From: Rhizobium sp. BG4 | GTDB taxonomy: Bacteria; Pseudomonadota; Alphaproteobacteria; Rhizobiales; Rhizobiaceae | Reading direction: 5' to 3' | Assembly (NCBI RefSeq): GCF_016864575.1 | Contig: NZ_CP044125.1 | Location: 3,082,001-3,146,000 of the forward strand | DNA length: 64,000 bases | Part shown: positions 53,102 through 63,341 of the stretch, in pieces | Position numbering within the stretch: position 1 is the stretch's first letter | Layout of the letters: each line of letters begins with the position of its first letter | Notes under the pieces: generated by a model | What the model was told of the DNA's origin: nothing | What the model saw: only the letters and a program-made list of their open reading frames with translations | Databases searched by the model: none | Program-made: the position numbers and the translations under genes

Positions 53102-53109
<8 letters not shown>
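52126..53109 (-). CDS. oppF: Oligopeptide ABC transporter ATP-binding protein OppF
   Basis: A protein of 327 residues with Walker A GESGCGKSTLGRS, signature FSGGQAQRIGIARA, Walker B LIICDEPVSALD and the oligopeptide-transporter C-terminal region (NPAHPYTQALFSAAPIPDP, then the Cys-containing GCVFSPRCWKATDIC). One of two ATPases of the importer. It overlaps oppD by eight bases and is the last gene of oppABCDF. Confidence 0.93.
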
Positions 53110-54106
<997 letters not shown>

Positions 54107-54107
54107 G

Positions 54108-55025
54108 TCAGCGATCCTTCGGGTCGAACGCATCGCGCAGGCCATCGCCGATGAACAGCAGGCTGAGCAGCAGGGCGACGAGGAAGCAGGCCGGGAAGAT
54201 CAGCAGCCATGGCATGCTTTCCATGGCATCGGTGCCTTCCGCAATCAGCGTGCCGAGCGAGGTCAGCGGCTCCTGAACGCCGAAGCCGAGATAGGAGAGG
54301 AAGCTCTCCGTGGCGATGATTTCGGGGACGGTGAGGGCCGCGAAGATCACGACCGGGCCGATCAGGTTCGGGATGATGTGCTTGATGATGATCTTGAGCG
54401 GCCGCTGGCCGGAGGCGCGCGCCGCCTCGATGAACTCGCGGTGCTTGATCGACAGCGTCTGGCCGCGAACGATACGGGCCATGGTCAGCCATTCGAGCGC
54501 GCCGATCGCTGCAAAGAGCAGGTAGACGTTGCGGCCGAAGATGACCATCAGCAGGATGACGAAGAGGATGTAGGGGAAGGCGTACATGATGTCGACGAAG
54601 CGCATCATGATCGAATCCAGCCGTCCGCCGATATAGCCGGAGATGGCGCCGTAGAGCACGCCGATGACGACGGAGACCAGCGTGGCGGTGAAGGCGACGG
54701 CAAGCGAGATGCGGGTGCCGTAAAGCACGCGTGCCAGCAAGTCGCGGCCATTCGGGTCGGTGCCGAAATAGTGGCCGGTCTCGAAGGAGGGCGGGATGCG
54801 GAAGGCTGCCCAATCCGGATCTTCGTAGTTGTAGGGAATGAACCAGGGGCCGGCGAAGGCGACGAGGATCAAAAGAACGAGGACGACGATCGAGACGACC
54901 GCGGCCTTGTTGCGCGACAGGCGGCGCAACGCATCCCTGGTGAGCGAGCGCCCCTCGGGCGCAAGGCCTTCGGCCTCGAGCAGCTCGGCTGCCAGCAATT
55001 CGCGTTTGGCAGGATTGAGGATCAT
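54108..55025 (-). CDS. oppC: Oligopeptide ABC transporter permease OppC
   Basis: A protein of 305 residues from ATG 55025, whose ATGA overlaps the oppB stop; the open frame upstream to 55052 lies within oppB. N-terminal helix (NKAAVVSIVVLVLLILVAFAGPWF), the FGTDPNGRDLLARVLYGTRISL region and the EAARASGQRPLKIIIKHIIPNL loop are typical of OppC/DppC. Inner membrane, paired with OppB. Confidence 0.93.
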   Translation of the reverse strand: MILNPAKRELLAAELLEAEGLAPEGRSLTRDALRRLSRNKAAVVSIVVLVLLILVAFAGPWFIPYNYEDPDWAAFRIPPSFETGHYFGTDPNGRDLLARVLYGTRISLAVAFTATLVSVVIGVLYGAISGYIGGRLDSIMMRFVDIMYAFPYILFVILLMVIFGRNVYLLFAAIGALEWLTMARIVRGQTLSIKHREFIEAARASGQRPLKIIIKHIIPNLIGPVVIFAALTVPEIIATESFLSYLGFGVQEPLTSLGTLIAEGTDAMESMPWLLIFPACFLVALLLSLLFIGDGLRDAFDPKDR

Positions 55026-55945
55026 CGGTTTCTCACTTTCGGATCGAGCCACGCATAGGCGATGTCGACGAGAAGGTTCAAAAAGACGATCAGCACCATG
55101 TAGAAGATGACCGTGCCGAGAACCATGCCGTAGTCGCGATTGAGCGCTGCGTTGATGAAATAGCGGCCGATGCCGGGCAGTCCGAAGACGCTTTCGACAA
55201 CCAGCGAGCCGGTGAGAAGATAACTGGCCGCCGGGCCGAGATAGGAGACGACGGGCATCATGGCGGGCTTCAGCGCATGGCGCATGATCGTCAGGCGCGG
55301 GCCGATGCCCTTGGCCTTGGCGGTACGGATATAGTTCTGGCCCATCACCTCGATCATCGAGCCGCGGGTGATGCGCGAGATGCGCCCCGCATGCGGCAGA
55401 GCCAGCACGACGACGGGCAGGACGAGGAATTTCAGCGAGCCGTCACCCCAGCCGCCGACCGGCAGCCAGGCGAGATGGATGCCGAAGACCAGCTGCAGGA
55501 TCGGCGCGATCAGGAAGTTCGGCAGAACGACGCCTACCAGGATCAGGGCGCCCAGAATGTAGTCCGGCGTCTTGTTCTGATAGAGCGCCCCAAGACAGCC
55601 GACGAAGACGCCGACGATAATGGCGACGAGGAAGGCAGCGGTGCCGATGGTGAAGGTATAGGGCAGGCCGATCATGATCTGCTGCGCGACGGTGAAGTCT
55701 TCGCTGGCAAATGACGGGCCGAGGTCGCCTCTCAGGAGGTCGCCCACATAGATGAGGTACTGCTGAACCAGCGGCTTATCCAGATTGTAGTGGACGGCCA
55801 GGTTCTTCAGGATCACCGGCGGCAATGGCCTTTCGCCATCGAAGGGGCCGCCGGGGGCAAGGCGCAAAACGAAAAAGCAGGCTGTGACGGCGATCCACAG
55901 GACGGGGATCGTCGACAGCAATCGACGGAGTGCATATTTGATCAT
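55022..55945 (-). CDS. oppB: Oligopeptide ABC transporter permease OppB
   Basis: A protein of 307 residues. It starts MIKYALRRLLSTIPVLWIAVTACFFVLRLAPGGPFDGER and ends with VDIAYAWLDPKVRNR, with about six membrane helices. The EAA loop reads YIRTAKAKGIGPRLTIMRHALKPAMMPV. The start lies 48 bases after oppA, and a strong hairpin is in that gap. It makes the pore together with OppC. Confidence 0.93.
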   Translation of the reverse strand: MIKYALRRLLSTIPVLWIAVTACFFVLRLAPGGPFDGERPLPPVILKNLAVHYNLDKPLVQQYLIYVGDLLRGDLGPSFASEDFTVAQQIMIGLPYTFTIGTAAFLVAIIVGVFVGCLGALYQNKTPDYILGALILVGVVLPNFLIAPILQLVFGIHLAWLPVGGWGDGSLKFLVLPVVVLALPHAGRISRITRGSMIEVMGQNYIRTAKAKGIGPRLTIMRHALKPAMMPVVSYLGPAASYLLTGSLVVESVFGLPGIGRYFINAALNRDYGMVLGTVIFYMVLIVFLNLLVDIAYAWLDPKVRNR

Positions 55946-55956
55946 GATCGTGAACC

Positions 55957-55985
55957 GGCCCCTTCCGCCAAGAGCGGAAGGGGCC
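55957..55985 (-). terminator. Strong hairpin between oppA and oppB
   Basis: GGCCCCTTCCGC (55957-55968) and GCGGAAGGGGCC (55974-55985) form a perfect 12-bp stem with a 5-base loop, directly after the oppA stop. On the minus strand no T run follows, so it is more likely an mRNA-stabilising or partial-termination element that raises oppA over the downstream genes. Confidence 0.65.
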
Positions 55986-55993
55986 GTTTTCCC

Positions 55994-57574
55994 TTATTCT
56001 TTCATCGACAGCCAGCGGGTGCGGTGGATGTCCTGGACGTTGTCGACGAAGCCCTCGATCTTGGGCGAAACGACGTTCTTGGAAACGTAATAGTAGATCG
56101 GCAGCGCAGCGGAATCATCCAGCGCGATCTGCTCGGCCTTCTTGAACATTTCGGCGCGCTTGGTCAGATCGGTCTGAGCGTTGCCGTCCTTGATCAGCTT
56201 GTCGTATTCCGGGTTCGACCAGCGACCGTAGTTCATCTGGACGCCCGTGACGAGCAGGTTCAGGAAGTTGTCCGGATCGTTATAGTCGGCGAGCCAGCCG
56301 GCACGGCCGATCTGCACTTCGCCGCGCTGCAGTTGGTCGTAATGGACCTTGGTTTCGGCATTGACGAGCTCGACATTGACGCCCAGCGGCTTCCACATGG
56401 AGGCGATCGCCACGGCGATGCGCTTGTGGTTGTCGTTGGTGTTGTACTTGAGCTCGGCGGTCAGCGGATGATCAGGGCCGAAGCCGGCTTCCTTGAGCAG
56501 CTTCTTGGCTTCCTCGACCTTTTCCTTGTAGGGCATGTCCTTCCAGGACACGTAGGCCGGATCGCCGTAATTCGCCGTGCCCGGCGGGACCCAGGAATAG
56601 GCCGGCAGTTCGCCGGTGCCGAGGATCTGCGGGCCGATGACTTCGCGGTTGATCGCCATGGACAGAGCCTGGCGGACGCGCTTGTCGCTGAAGGGCGGCT
56701 TCTGCGAGTTGATGACGTAGTAGTAAAGACCCGAGAACGGGGCGACATGCGCCTGGCCCGGCAGGTTCTTCTTCATCCACTCGTACTGGTCGGTCGGGAA
56801 GTCCGTGAGGATGTCGAATTCGCCGGCGCGGTAACGCTTCAGCGCGGCTTCCTGGTCTTCGAGAACGAAGAACTTGGCGCCATCGATCTTCAGGTCCTTG
56901 GCACCGTAATACTGGTCGTTCTTGACGGTGGTGACGTGCGAACCCGGAACCCATTCGGTCGGCTTATAGGGGCCGTTGGTGACGATGTTGCCGATCTTCA
57001 CCCAGTCGGCGCCCTTGGCTTCCACCACATGCTTCGGCAGTGGATAGGCCGTGTAGTGCATCAGCGCGTTGATGAAGTAGGGGGTCGGGTTTTCGAGAGT
57101 GATCTCGAGGGTCTTGTCGTCGATTGCCTTGACGCCGAGCTGGTTGAGATCGGTGATCTCGCCCTTGTTGATCTTTTCGGCGTTCTTGATGGTGAACTGC
57201 AGATAGGCGTAGTCGGCGGCGTTCTTCGGGTCGACGAGGCGCTGGAAGGCGAAGACGAAGTCTCCGGCCGTTACCGGCTGGCCATCGGACCACTTGATGC
57301 CGTCACGAAGCTTGAAGGTGTAGACCTTGCCGTCGTCGGAGACTTTCCAGCTTTCGGCCTGGCCGGGAATCGGATTGTCCTTGGCGTCTTCGGTCACAAG
57401 ACCTTCGAAAATGTCGCCGGCGATACGGTTTTCCCAGTCGCCGGAGAGCTTCTGCGGGTCGAGCGACGTCGGGTCGCCGCCGTTATGGATGTTGATCGTG
57501 GCCGCGTGGGCCGAGAAAGCCAGCAATGTGCCAAACATTGCAGAGGCTAGAATTTTTTTCGTTATATGGTTCAT
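55994..57574 (-). CDS. oppA: Oligopeptide-binding protein OppA
   Basis: A protein of 526 residues with a signal peptide (MNHITKKILASAMFGTLLAFSAHA). The SBP family 5 pattern is NIHNGGDPTSLDPQKLSGDWENRIAGDIFEGL, then AYSWVPPGTANYGDP and NVELVNAETKVHYDQLQRGEVQIGRAGW. It is the periplasmic peptide receptor and the first gene of the operon. The 266 bases upstream (57575-57840) hold only a weak CCCCT/AGGGG hairpin near 57687-57701, and otherwise I see nothing coding there. Confidence 0.94.
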   Translation of the reverse strand: MNHITKKILASAMFGTLLAFSAHAATINIHNGGDPTSLDPQKLSGDWENRIAGDIFEGLVTEDAKDNPIPGQAESWKVSDDGKVYTFKLRDGIKWSDGQPVTAGDFVFAFQRLVDPKNAADYAYLQFTIKNAEKINKGEITDLNQLGVKAIDDKTLEITLENPTPYFINALMHYTAYPLPKHVVEAKGADWVKIGNIVTNGPYKPTEWVPGSHVTTVKNDQYYGAKDLKIDGAKFFVLEDQEAALKRYRAGEFDILTDFPTDQYEWMKKNLPGQAHVAPFSGLYYYVINSQKPPFSDKRVRQALSMAINREVIGPQILGTGELPAYSWVPPGTANYGDPAYVSWKDMPYKEKVEEAKKLLKEAGFGPDHPLTAELKYNTNDNHKRIAVAIASMWKPLGVNVELVNAETKVHYDQLQRGEVQIGRAGWLADYNDPDNFLNLLVTGVQMNYGRWSNPEYDKLIKDGNAQTDLTKRAEMFKKAEQIALDDSAALPIYYYVSKNVVSPKIEGFVDNVQDIHRTRWLSMKE

Positions 57575-57840
57575 GGTTGGGCCACCTTTCCAGGCTTTGT
57601 CGCCTGTTTTTAGTCATTTGTTCCCGGTTTTGACCTGTTACGTGCAGGTCAACGCGCACCTTATCGCAAAGGTTTGGCGTTGCAACCCCCTTGCAGAGGG
57701 GTCGCTAAGGGTGTGGACAAGCCTATATGCGGCGCGAATTTGCCTTTCCGCGTCTACCCCAGAATAGGCTGTTAACGCAGTTGTTTTTTGTTTTCACGGC
57801 TTTAGTCTGTCTGCAATCGGACTATTCGGAGAAGGCATTC

Positions 57841-59481
57841 ATGGCAGGCAAGACGGCGGACTGGTGGCGGGGCGCGGTAATCTATCAGGTCTATCCACGC
57901 TCTTTTCAGGATACGAATGGCGATGGTCTCGGTGACCTCAAGGGGATAACCCGCCGCCTGCCGCATATTGCCAGCCTCGGCGTCGACGCGATCTGGCTGT
58001 CGCCCTTCTTCAAGTCGCCGATGGCCGACATGGGCTACGACGTCTCAGATTATTGCGATGTCGATCCGATCTTCGGGACGCTCGAGGATTTCGACGAGAT
58101 GATGAGGGCGGCGCATGCGCTGGGCCTGAAGATCATCATCGACCAGGTGATCTCGCATACATCCGACCAGCACCCCTGGTTCATCGAGAGCCGGGCGAGC
58201 CGGAACAATCCGAAATCCGACTGGTATGTCTGGGCCGATCCGAAGCGCGACGGCACGGCGCCGAACAACTGGCTGTCGATCTTCGGCGGACCGGGCTGGG
58301 AATGGGACGGCGTGCGCCGCCAATATTATCAGCACAACTTCCTGACCTCGCAGCCCGACCTCAACTTCCACAACAAGGAGGTTCAGGACGCGGTGCTGAA
58401 GACGGTGAAATTCTGGCTCGACCGTGGCGTCGACGGCTTCCGCCTCGATACGGTCAACTATTACTTCTGCGACAAGCTGTTGCGCGACAACCCTGCGCAC
58501 GAGCCGGACGAGAGCGACGCCGGGCTCGATGCGCCTGACAGCAATCCCTACGGCATGCAGAATCACCTCTACGACAAGACGCAGCCGGAGAATATCGACT
58601 TCCTGAAGCGCTTCCGGGCGCTGCTCGACCAGTACGAGGACCGCACGACGGTCGGCGAAGTGGGCGATGGCGCCCGCTCGCTGAAGACGGTGGCCGCCTA
58701 TGTCAGCGGCGGCGACAAGCTGCACATGTGCTATACGTTCGACCTGCTCGGACCGGATTTCACCGCCGCCCATATCCGCAATTGCGTCGATACGTTCCAG
58801 CGGATGGTGAAGGACGGGTGGGTCTGCTGGGCCTTCTCCAACCACGACGTCAACCGCCATGTCAGCCGCTTCGCCAAGACCGAGGCCGAGCGTCCCGTCA
58901 TCGCCAAGCTGGCGATCTCCGTTCTGGCGGCGCTGCGCGGCTCGATCTGCCTCTACCAGGGCGAGGAACTCGGCCTTCCCGAGGCGGAACTCGCCTTCGA
59001 GGACCTGCGTGACCCCTACGGTATCCGCTTCTGGCCGGCCTTCAAGGGCCGCGACGGATGCCGCACGCCGATGCCCTGGGAGGCCGCCAAGGCGCATGCA
59101 GGCTTCACCTCGGCCGAGAAAAGCTGGCTGCCGGTGCCTTATGAGCAGGCAGCGCTATCGGTCGATGCGCAGCAGACGGACAGCAACTCGGTTCTGACGC
59201 ACTACCGCCAGACGCTCGAATTCCGCAAACAGCATCCGGCCCTGATCGACGGCGACATGGAGTTCATCGGCACCAACCAGGACCTGTTGGCTTTCACCCG
59301 CCAGAAGGGCGAGGAGAAGCTGCTCTTCGTCTTCAACCTGACGCGCGAGGCGGCGGAGTTCAAACTGCCTGCGGGTGTGAAGGTCGCCGGTGCGGTCGCC
59401 GTGCCGGGGCTGAAGGGCGAGGTGTCGGGCGGGGCGATCAAGCTTGCGCCGCTCAGCGGCTATTGCGGGGCGCTCGCCTGA
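57841..59481 (+). CDS. Alpha-glucosidase (GH13)
   Basis: A protein of 546 residues from ATG 57841, with GGAGAAGG upstream; an in-frame extension to 57727 reaches into the oppA leader. GH13 motifs: WWRGAVIYQVYPRSFQDTNGDG, DQVISHTSDQHPW, GFRLDTVNYYF (nucleophile Asp), TVGEVGDG (acid Glu) and FSNHDVNRH. It is close to rhizobial AglA alpha-glucosidases, which act on sucrose, maltose and related sugars. No agl transport genes are present here. Probably cytoplasmic, with no signal peptide. Confidence 0.9.
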   Translation: MAGKTADWWRGAVIYQVYPRSFQDTNGDGLGDLKGITRRLPHIASLGVDAIWLSPFFKSPMADMGYDVSDYCDVDPIFGTLEDFDEMMRAAHALGLKIIIDQVISHTSDQHPWFIESRASRNNPKSDWYVWADPKRDGTAPNNWLSIFGGPGWEWDGVRRQYYQHNFLTSQPDLNFHNKEVQDAVLKTVKFWLDRGVDGFRLDTVNYYFCDKLLRDNPAHEPDESDAGLDAPDSNPYGMQNHLYDKTQPENIDFLKRFRALLDQYEDRTTVGEVGDGARSLKTVAAYVSGGDKLHMCYTFDLLGPDFTAAHIRNCVDTFQRMVKDGWVCWAFSNHDVNRHVSRFAKTEAERPVIAKLAISVLAALRGSICLYQGEELGLPEAELAFEDLRDPYGIRFWPAFKGRDGCRTPMPWEAAKAHAGFTSAEKSWLPVPYEQAALSVDAQQTDSNSVLTHYRQTLEFRKQHPALIDGDMEFIGTNQDLLAFTRQKGEEKLLFVFNLTREAAEFKLPAGVKVAGAVAVPGLKGEVSGGAIKLAPLSGYCGALA

Positions 59482-59730
59482 TCAGGCCGCGGATGGGCGC
59501 TTGGTCGTCTGGTCTCCGCGGCCGGCGATCAGCCCTTCGATCGAAATGTCCTCGTCGAGTTCATCCCAATGGAGGCCCATCGGGCTGATCTCGACAGCGG
59601 CGCGCTGTGCGGCAGTTGCCGAGAGCAGGCGCGGAAACCAGGCGAGCGGCACGCCGAGCGTGCGGCCGTCGTCGAGCGCGACCCACATGGTGCTTTCATC
59701 GAAGCTGACCTCAGTTGCTGAAATGCTCAT
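59482..59730 (-). CDS. DUF2442 protein, possible antitoxin partner
   Basis: A protein of 82 residues (MSISATEVSFDESTMWVALDDGRTLGVPLAWFPRLLSATAAQRAAVEI...). The pattern of a small beta-rich domain followed by HWDELDEDISIEGLIAG is the DUF2442 family. It overlaps the DUF4160 gene by 20 bases and ends next to the convergent alpha-glucosidase stop. DUF4160/DUF2442 pairs occur in many genomes as likely toxin-antitoxin-type units. Confidence 0.83.
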   Translation of the reverse strand: MSISATEVSFDESTMWVALDDGRTLGVPLAWFPRLLSATAAQRAAVEISPMGLHWDELDEDISIEGLIAGRGDQTTKRPSAA

Positions 59731-59956
59731 GCCAAGCTCTCTCGATGGCTGGTTTGTTCTTCGCCACTTCTCGAATGATATCAGCTAGCTCCCTCGGATT
59801 GAAGCCTTTGCTGTCGGCAATCCCGATTGCCGGCGAAAGCCATACTTTCGCTTCGCCATTCGGCCCGCGGACATGAATGTGGAGCGGCTCGCGCGGATCG
59901 CCTTCGTTTGAATAGAAGAAAAACTTCAAGCTTCCGGATCTGAAGACGACAGGCAT
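59711..59956 (-). CDS. DUF4160 protein, possible toxin partner
   Basis: A protein of 81 residues (MPVVFRSGSLKFFFYSNEGDPREPLHIHVRGPNGEAKVWLSPAIGIADSKGF... in overall order). The EPLHIHV motif defines DUF4160. It starts three bases after the ade stop, so it seems to be read with the adenine deaminase gene. Function not established. Confidence 0.83.
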   Translation of the reverse strand: MPVVFRSGSLKFFFYSNEGDPREPLHIHVRGPNGEAKVWLSPAIGIADSKGFNPRELADIIREVAKNKPAIERAWHEHFSN

Positions 59957-59959
59957 CGC

Positions 59960-61657
59960 TCATCCAATCAACATGAAGCGATCGACATCCACCATCCCCT
60001 TGTCCGAAATCTTCAGGTGCGGGATCACCGGGAGCGGCAGGAAGGCGACCTGGAGGAAGGGCTCTTCGAGAGTCGTTCCAAGGGCATAGGCCGCCTTTCT
60101 CAAGTGATGCAGCGTGTCGCGGACGCTCTCGTAGGGCTCGAGGCTCATCAGGCCGGCGACGGGGAGTGGGATTTCGCCGGTGACCTTACCGTCCTCGACG
60201 ACGACGAAGCCGCCCTTGATTTCGCCGAGGCGGTTTGCCGCAAGCGCCATGTCGTCCTCGTTGACACCGACGACGCAGATATTGTGGCTGTCATGACCGA
60301 CGGTGGAGGCGATCGCGCCTTTCTTCAGCCCGAAACCCTGGACGAAGCCGTTGGCGTGGTTACCGTTCTTGCCGTGGCGCTCGATGACGGCGACCTTGAT
60401 GATGTCGTTTGCAAGATCGAGGTCGGTCTGGTTGCCCTTGACGGGAAGGCGGTAGCGGCGGTGCTCGGTGATGATCTTGCCGGGCATGACGCCGATGACG
60501 GGCGTTTCGCCCTCGGCGACCGGGACGCCGAAATGCATGGCCTGGACGGGGCGCGCCTTGACGCTGTCGAGACCGACGGGGGTGACCGGCTTGCGGGTGG
60601 CAAACAGCGCGTCGGTGACGCGCCGGCCGGCGGCGAAGACCGTCTCGGCCTTGCAGCTTTCGAGGCTGTCGATGACCACGAGATCGGCGCGCCAGCCGGG
60701 GGCCACGAGGCCGCGGTCGCGGAGGCCGAAGGCGCGGGCAGCCGAGATCGAGGCTGCGCGATAGACGGCGAGGGGCTCGACGCCGTGTGCGATCGCCGTG
60801 CGGATCATGTAGTCGAGATGGCCCTGTTCGGCGATATCGAGCGGATTGCGGTCGTCGGTGCAGAGCGCAAGATAGGGCGAGAGACGCTCGGTAATTATCG
60901 GCAGCAGGGCGTGGAGATCCTTCGAAACCGAGCCTTCGCGCACCAGGATATGCATGCCCTTGCGGATCTTTTCCAGCGCTTCCCCGGCGGTGGTGCATTC
61001 ATGCTCGGTGCGGATGCCGGCTGAGAGATAGCCGTTGAGATTGGTGCCGCTCAGCAGCGGCGCGTGGCCATCGATATGGTCGCCCTGGAACGCTTCGAGC
61101 TTGGCAAGGCAGACCGGATCCTTGTGGATGACACCCGGGAAATTCATGAATTCGGCAAGGCCGATGACCTTCGGGTGATCGCGGAAGGGCAGGAGCTTTT
61201 CGATCGGCAGATCGGCGCCCGCGGTTTCCAGATGGGTCGCGGGGACGCAGGAGGAGAGCTGGACGCGGATGTCCATGATCGTCTCGAGTGCGGAATCCAG
61301 GAAGAAGCGGATGCCGTCCTCACCGATGACATTGGCGATCTCGTGCGGATCACAGATCACCGTCGTCACGCCATAAGGCAGGACGCAGCGGTCGAATTCA
61401 TGCGGGGTGACGAGCGAGGATTCGATGTGGAGATGCGTGTCGATGAAACCGGGAACGACGATCTTGCCGGAGATGTCGATCTCCTCGACGGCCTGATAAT
61501 CGGCGCAGGTGCCGACGATCCGGTCGCCGCAGATGGCGATGTCGGAGGAGACGAGTTCGCCGGTAACGAGATCGAAGAAGCGGCCGCCCTTCAGGACGAT
61601 GTCTGCCGGGATGCGGCCGGTGCCCTGGTCGATCATCGCTTCGAGACGTTTGGTCAT
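59960..61657 (-). CDS. ade: Adenine deaminase
   Basis: A protein of 565 residues of the bacterial Ade type. Metal-ligand region [22 protein letters not shown] near residue 75, then [45 protein letters not shown] and the C-terminal [30 protein letters not shown] stretch in the usual order. It deaminates adenine to hypoxanthine, which xanthine dehydrogenase can then oxidise. It is the first gene of a unit with the DUF4160 and DUF2442 genes. Confidence 0.95.
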   Translation of the reverse strand: MTKRLEAMIDQGTGRIPADIVLKGGRFFDLVTGELVSSDIAICGDRIVGTCADYQAVEEIDISGKIVVPGFIDTHLHIESSLVTPHEFDRCVLPYGVTTVICDPHEIANVIGEDGIRFFLDSALETIMDIRVQLSSCVPATHLETAGADLPIEKLLPFRDHPKVIGLAEFMNFPGVIHKDPVCLAKLEAFQGDHIDGHAPLLSGTNLNGYLSAGIRTEHECTTAGEALEKIRKGMHILVREGSVSKDLHALLPIITERLSPYLALCTDDRNPLDIAEQGHLDYMIRTAIAHGVEPLAVYRAASISAARAFGLRDRGLVAPGWRADLVVIDSLESCKAETVFAAGRRVTDALFATRKPVTPVGLDSVKARPVQAMHFGVPVAEGETPVIGVMPGKIITEHRRYRLPVKGNQTDLDLANDIIKVAVIERHGKNGNHANGFVQGFGLKKGAIASTVGHDSHNICVVGVNEDDMALAANRLGEIKGGFVVVEDGKVTGEIPLPVAGLMSLEPYESVRDTLHHLRKAAYALGTTLEEPFLQVAFLPLPVIPHLKISDKGMVDVDRFMLIG

Positions 61658-61723
61658 GGCGGCTTCCTCGTATTGAATCGGTTGCCTAGCCTAAACGTTC
61701 TCCAGCGCGACGGGGAGGGGCGT

Positions 61724-62683
61724 TCACGCGATGTCGGCCCTGACGTTGGCGCCGCAGAGGATGGTTGCGACGGTGACGCCTTCCAGCGCCTTGCCATGCC
61801 GGATGAGGCCGGCGAGACCGGCGGCTCCGGCCTCCTCGACGACGAGGCCGTAGTGCAGGCGGCAGAAGTCGCGTGCCGCGCTGATGTCGGCTTCGCTGAC
61901 CTCCCAGACATCGTCGACGGTCGCCTTCATGCAATCGAGCGCATAGGGCACGCATTCGCGCACGGCGATGCCGTCGGCGGCGGTCGCCGCCGTTTCGGTC
62001 GTAGCGGGATGACCGGTTTCCCAGGAGCGTTTCATCGCCGGAGCATTCGAGGCGACGATGCCGATGACCTTGCAATCCGGCGCATGCGCCCTGATCCAGG
62101 TGCCGACGCCCGTCAGGAGCGCGCCGTTGCCGAGCGGCACGACGATGGCATCGAGGCGGACGGCGCTTCGGGCGAGCTGTTCGGTGATCTCCAGCGCGAT
62201 GGTGCCGGCGCCCTCGGCGATCGTCCGCAACGCGCCGTCCTCGACGAAGGCGCAGTCATGCTCCTCAGTGTAACGGCGGGCGGCGGCCTTGGCGGCGTCG
62301 AAATCCGCTCCCTCCAGCCGCACTTCGGCGCCGAGCTTTCGCATCGCGTCGACCTTGCCGGGATTGGCGGTCGTGGCGGAGAAGATGACGACGCGGCGGC
62401 CCCGCGCCCGCCCGGCATAGGCGAGGCCCTGGCCAAAATTTCCCGCCGAGGCGGAGACGATCGGGGTGTCGCCCGGCGGCTCGTTGTGCAGCCACCAGCT
62501 GGTGCCGCGGCCCTTGAACGAGCGGATCGGATTGAGCGTCTCGACCTTGGCGAAGAGCCGGAGGCCGAGGGCGGCGTTGGCGCTTTGCTGCTCGATGAGC
62601 GGACTGTTGAGGAAAACGGGATCGATCGCCTTGGATGCGGCGAGAATACCATCGGCGGAGGGGTGTTGCTGGCTGTTCGTCAT
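61724..62683 (-). CDS. PLP-dependent threonine-dehydratase-like lyase
   Basis: A protein of 319 residues of fold type II. The cofactor lysine is in NPIRSFKGRGTSWW, the substrate loop in SASAGNFGQGLAYAG and the glycine loop in VPLGNGALLTGVGTW. It resembles serine/threonine dehydratases and diaminopropionate lyases, and the substrate is not certain. It lacks a C-terminal ACT regulatory domain. The divergent Lrp gene probably controls it. Confidence 0.87.
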   Translation of the reverse strand: MTNSQQHPSADGILAASKAIDPVFLNSPLIEQQSANAALGLRLFAKVETLNPIRSFKGRGTSWWLHNEPPGDTPIVSASAGNFGQGLAYAGRARGRRVVIFSATTANPGKVDAMRKLGAEVRLEGADFDAAKAAARRYTEEHDCAFVEDGALRTIAEGAGTIALEITEQLARSAVRLDAIVVPLGNGALLTGVGTWIRAHAPDCKVIGIVASNAPAMKRSWETGHPATTETAATAADGIAVRECVPYALDCMKATVDDVWEVSEADISAARDFCRLHYGLVVEEAGAAGLAGLIRHGKALEGVTVATILCGANVRADIA

Positions 62684-62695
62684 GCGATAAAGATG

Positions 62696-62736
62696 CCAGT
62701 GAAAACTTGCGAATAATCCCGTATTCTCTTCACTGG
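62696..62736. promoter_or_regulatory. Nested inverted repeats between the lyase and Lrp genes
   Basis: The outer arms CCAGTGAA (62696-62703) and TTCACTGG (62729-62736) are perfect 8-bp inverted copies. Inside them GAATA (62711-62715) and TATTC (62722-62726) make a second palindrome. The site lies 13 bases before the lyase start and 45 before lrp. Likely Lrp/AsnC operator. Confidence 0.5.
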
Positions 62737-62781
62737 GCGGGAGTATTTCCTGATTTTCGAGATTTTGTGGGAATTTCTATC

Positions 62782-63243
62782 ATGACGCTGACCAAGGCGG
62801 ATCGCGAGATCCTCAAGCTGATGCAGCAGGATGCGACGATCACGCTGGCGGCGCTGTCCGAGCGCGTCGGGCTTTCGCAATCCTCGACGCAGCGGCGGCT
62901 GCAGAAACTCCGGGACGACAAGGTGATCCTCCGCGACGTCTCCGTCGTTGATCCCAAGGCGATCGGCTCGGCGGTTTCGATGCTGGTCGAGGTGGAGCTG
63001 GAGCGCGACCGGCCGGAACTGCTGCAGCCGTTCATGCGCTGGATCGCCGAGACGCCGGAAGTGCAGGAGGCGTGGTGCACGTCGGGGCGGGGCGACTATA
63101 CGCTGGTGATCCTGGCGCAGTCCGTAGAGCATTTCGATGTGCTGGCCGACCGGATGATGGAGCTCAACCGCAACATCCGCAAGTTCACGACGAGCGTCGT
63201 TCTCAAAACGCTGAAGCGGACGCTTGCCGTGCATATCGACTAG
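62782..63243 (+). CDS. Lrp/AsnC family transcriptional regulator
   Basis: A protein of 153 residues from ATG 62782 (MTLTKADREILKLMQQDATITLAALSERVGLSQSSTQRRLQKL...). The HTH is at about residues 20-45. The RAM/AsnC ligand domain with VQEAWCTSGRGDYTLVILAQSVEHFDVL follows. The open frame before this ATG crosses the operator region and is not used. It probably senses an amino acid and controls the divergent lyase gene. Confidence 0.9.
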   Translation: MTLTKADREILKLMQQDATITLAALSERVGLSQSSTQRRLQKLRDDKVILRDVSVVDPKAIGSAVSMLVEVELERDRPELLQPFMRWIAETPEVQEAWCTSGRGDYTLVILAQSVEHFDVLADRMMELNRNIRKFTTSVVLKTLKRTLAVHID

Positions 63244-63294
63244 GACCGGCTCAGCCTGAACGGAATGCCGATTGCTCCTGGCTGCAAACAGAAA

Positions 63295-63312
63295 GGGCGC
63301 CTTGCGGCGCCC
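63295..63312 (-). terminator. Terminator of the branched-chain amino-acid binding protein gene
   Basis: GGGCGCC, a four-base loop and GGCGCCC form a perfect 7-bp stem. On the minus strand TTTCTGTTT follows, which is the form of a factor-independent terminator. It lies 30 bases past the stop codon at 63342. Confidence 0.75.
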
Positions 63313-63341
63313 AATCCTTCAGTCTCTTGCTTGTGAAAAGC

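Noticed and set aside
57575..57840. Possible small gene between oppA and the alpha-glucosidase gene
   Set aside because: No frame with a ribosome site and protein-like composition was seen. The stretch fits two divergent leaders with a weak hairpin.
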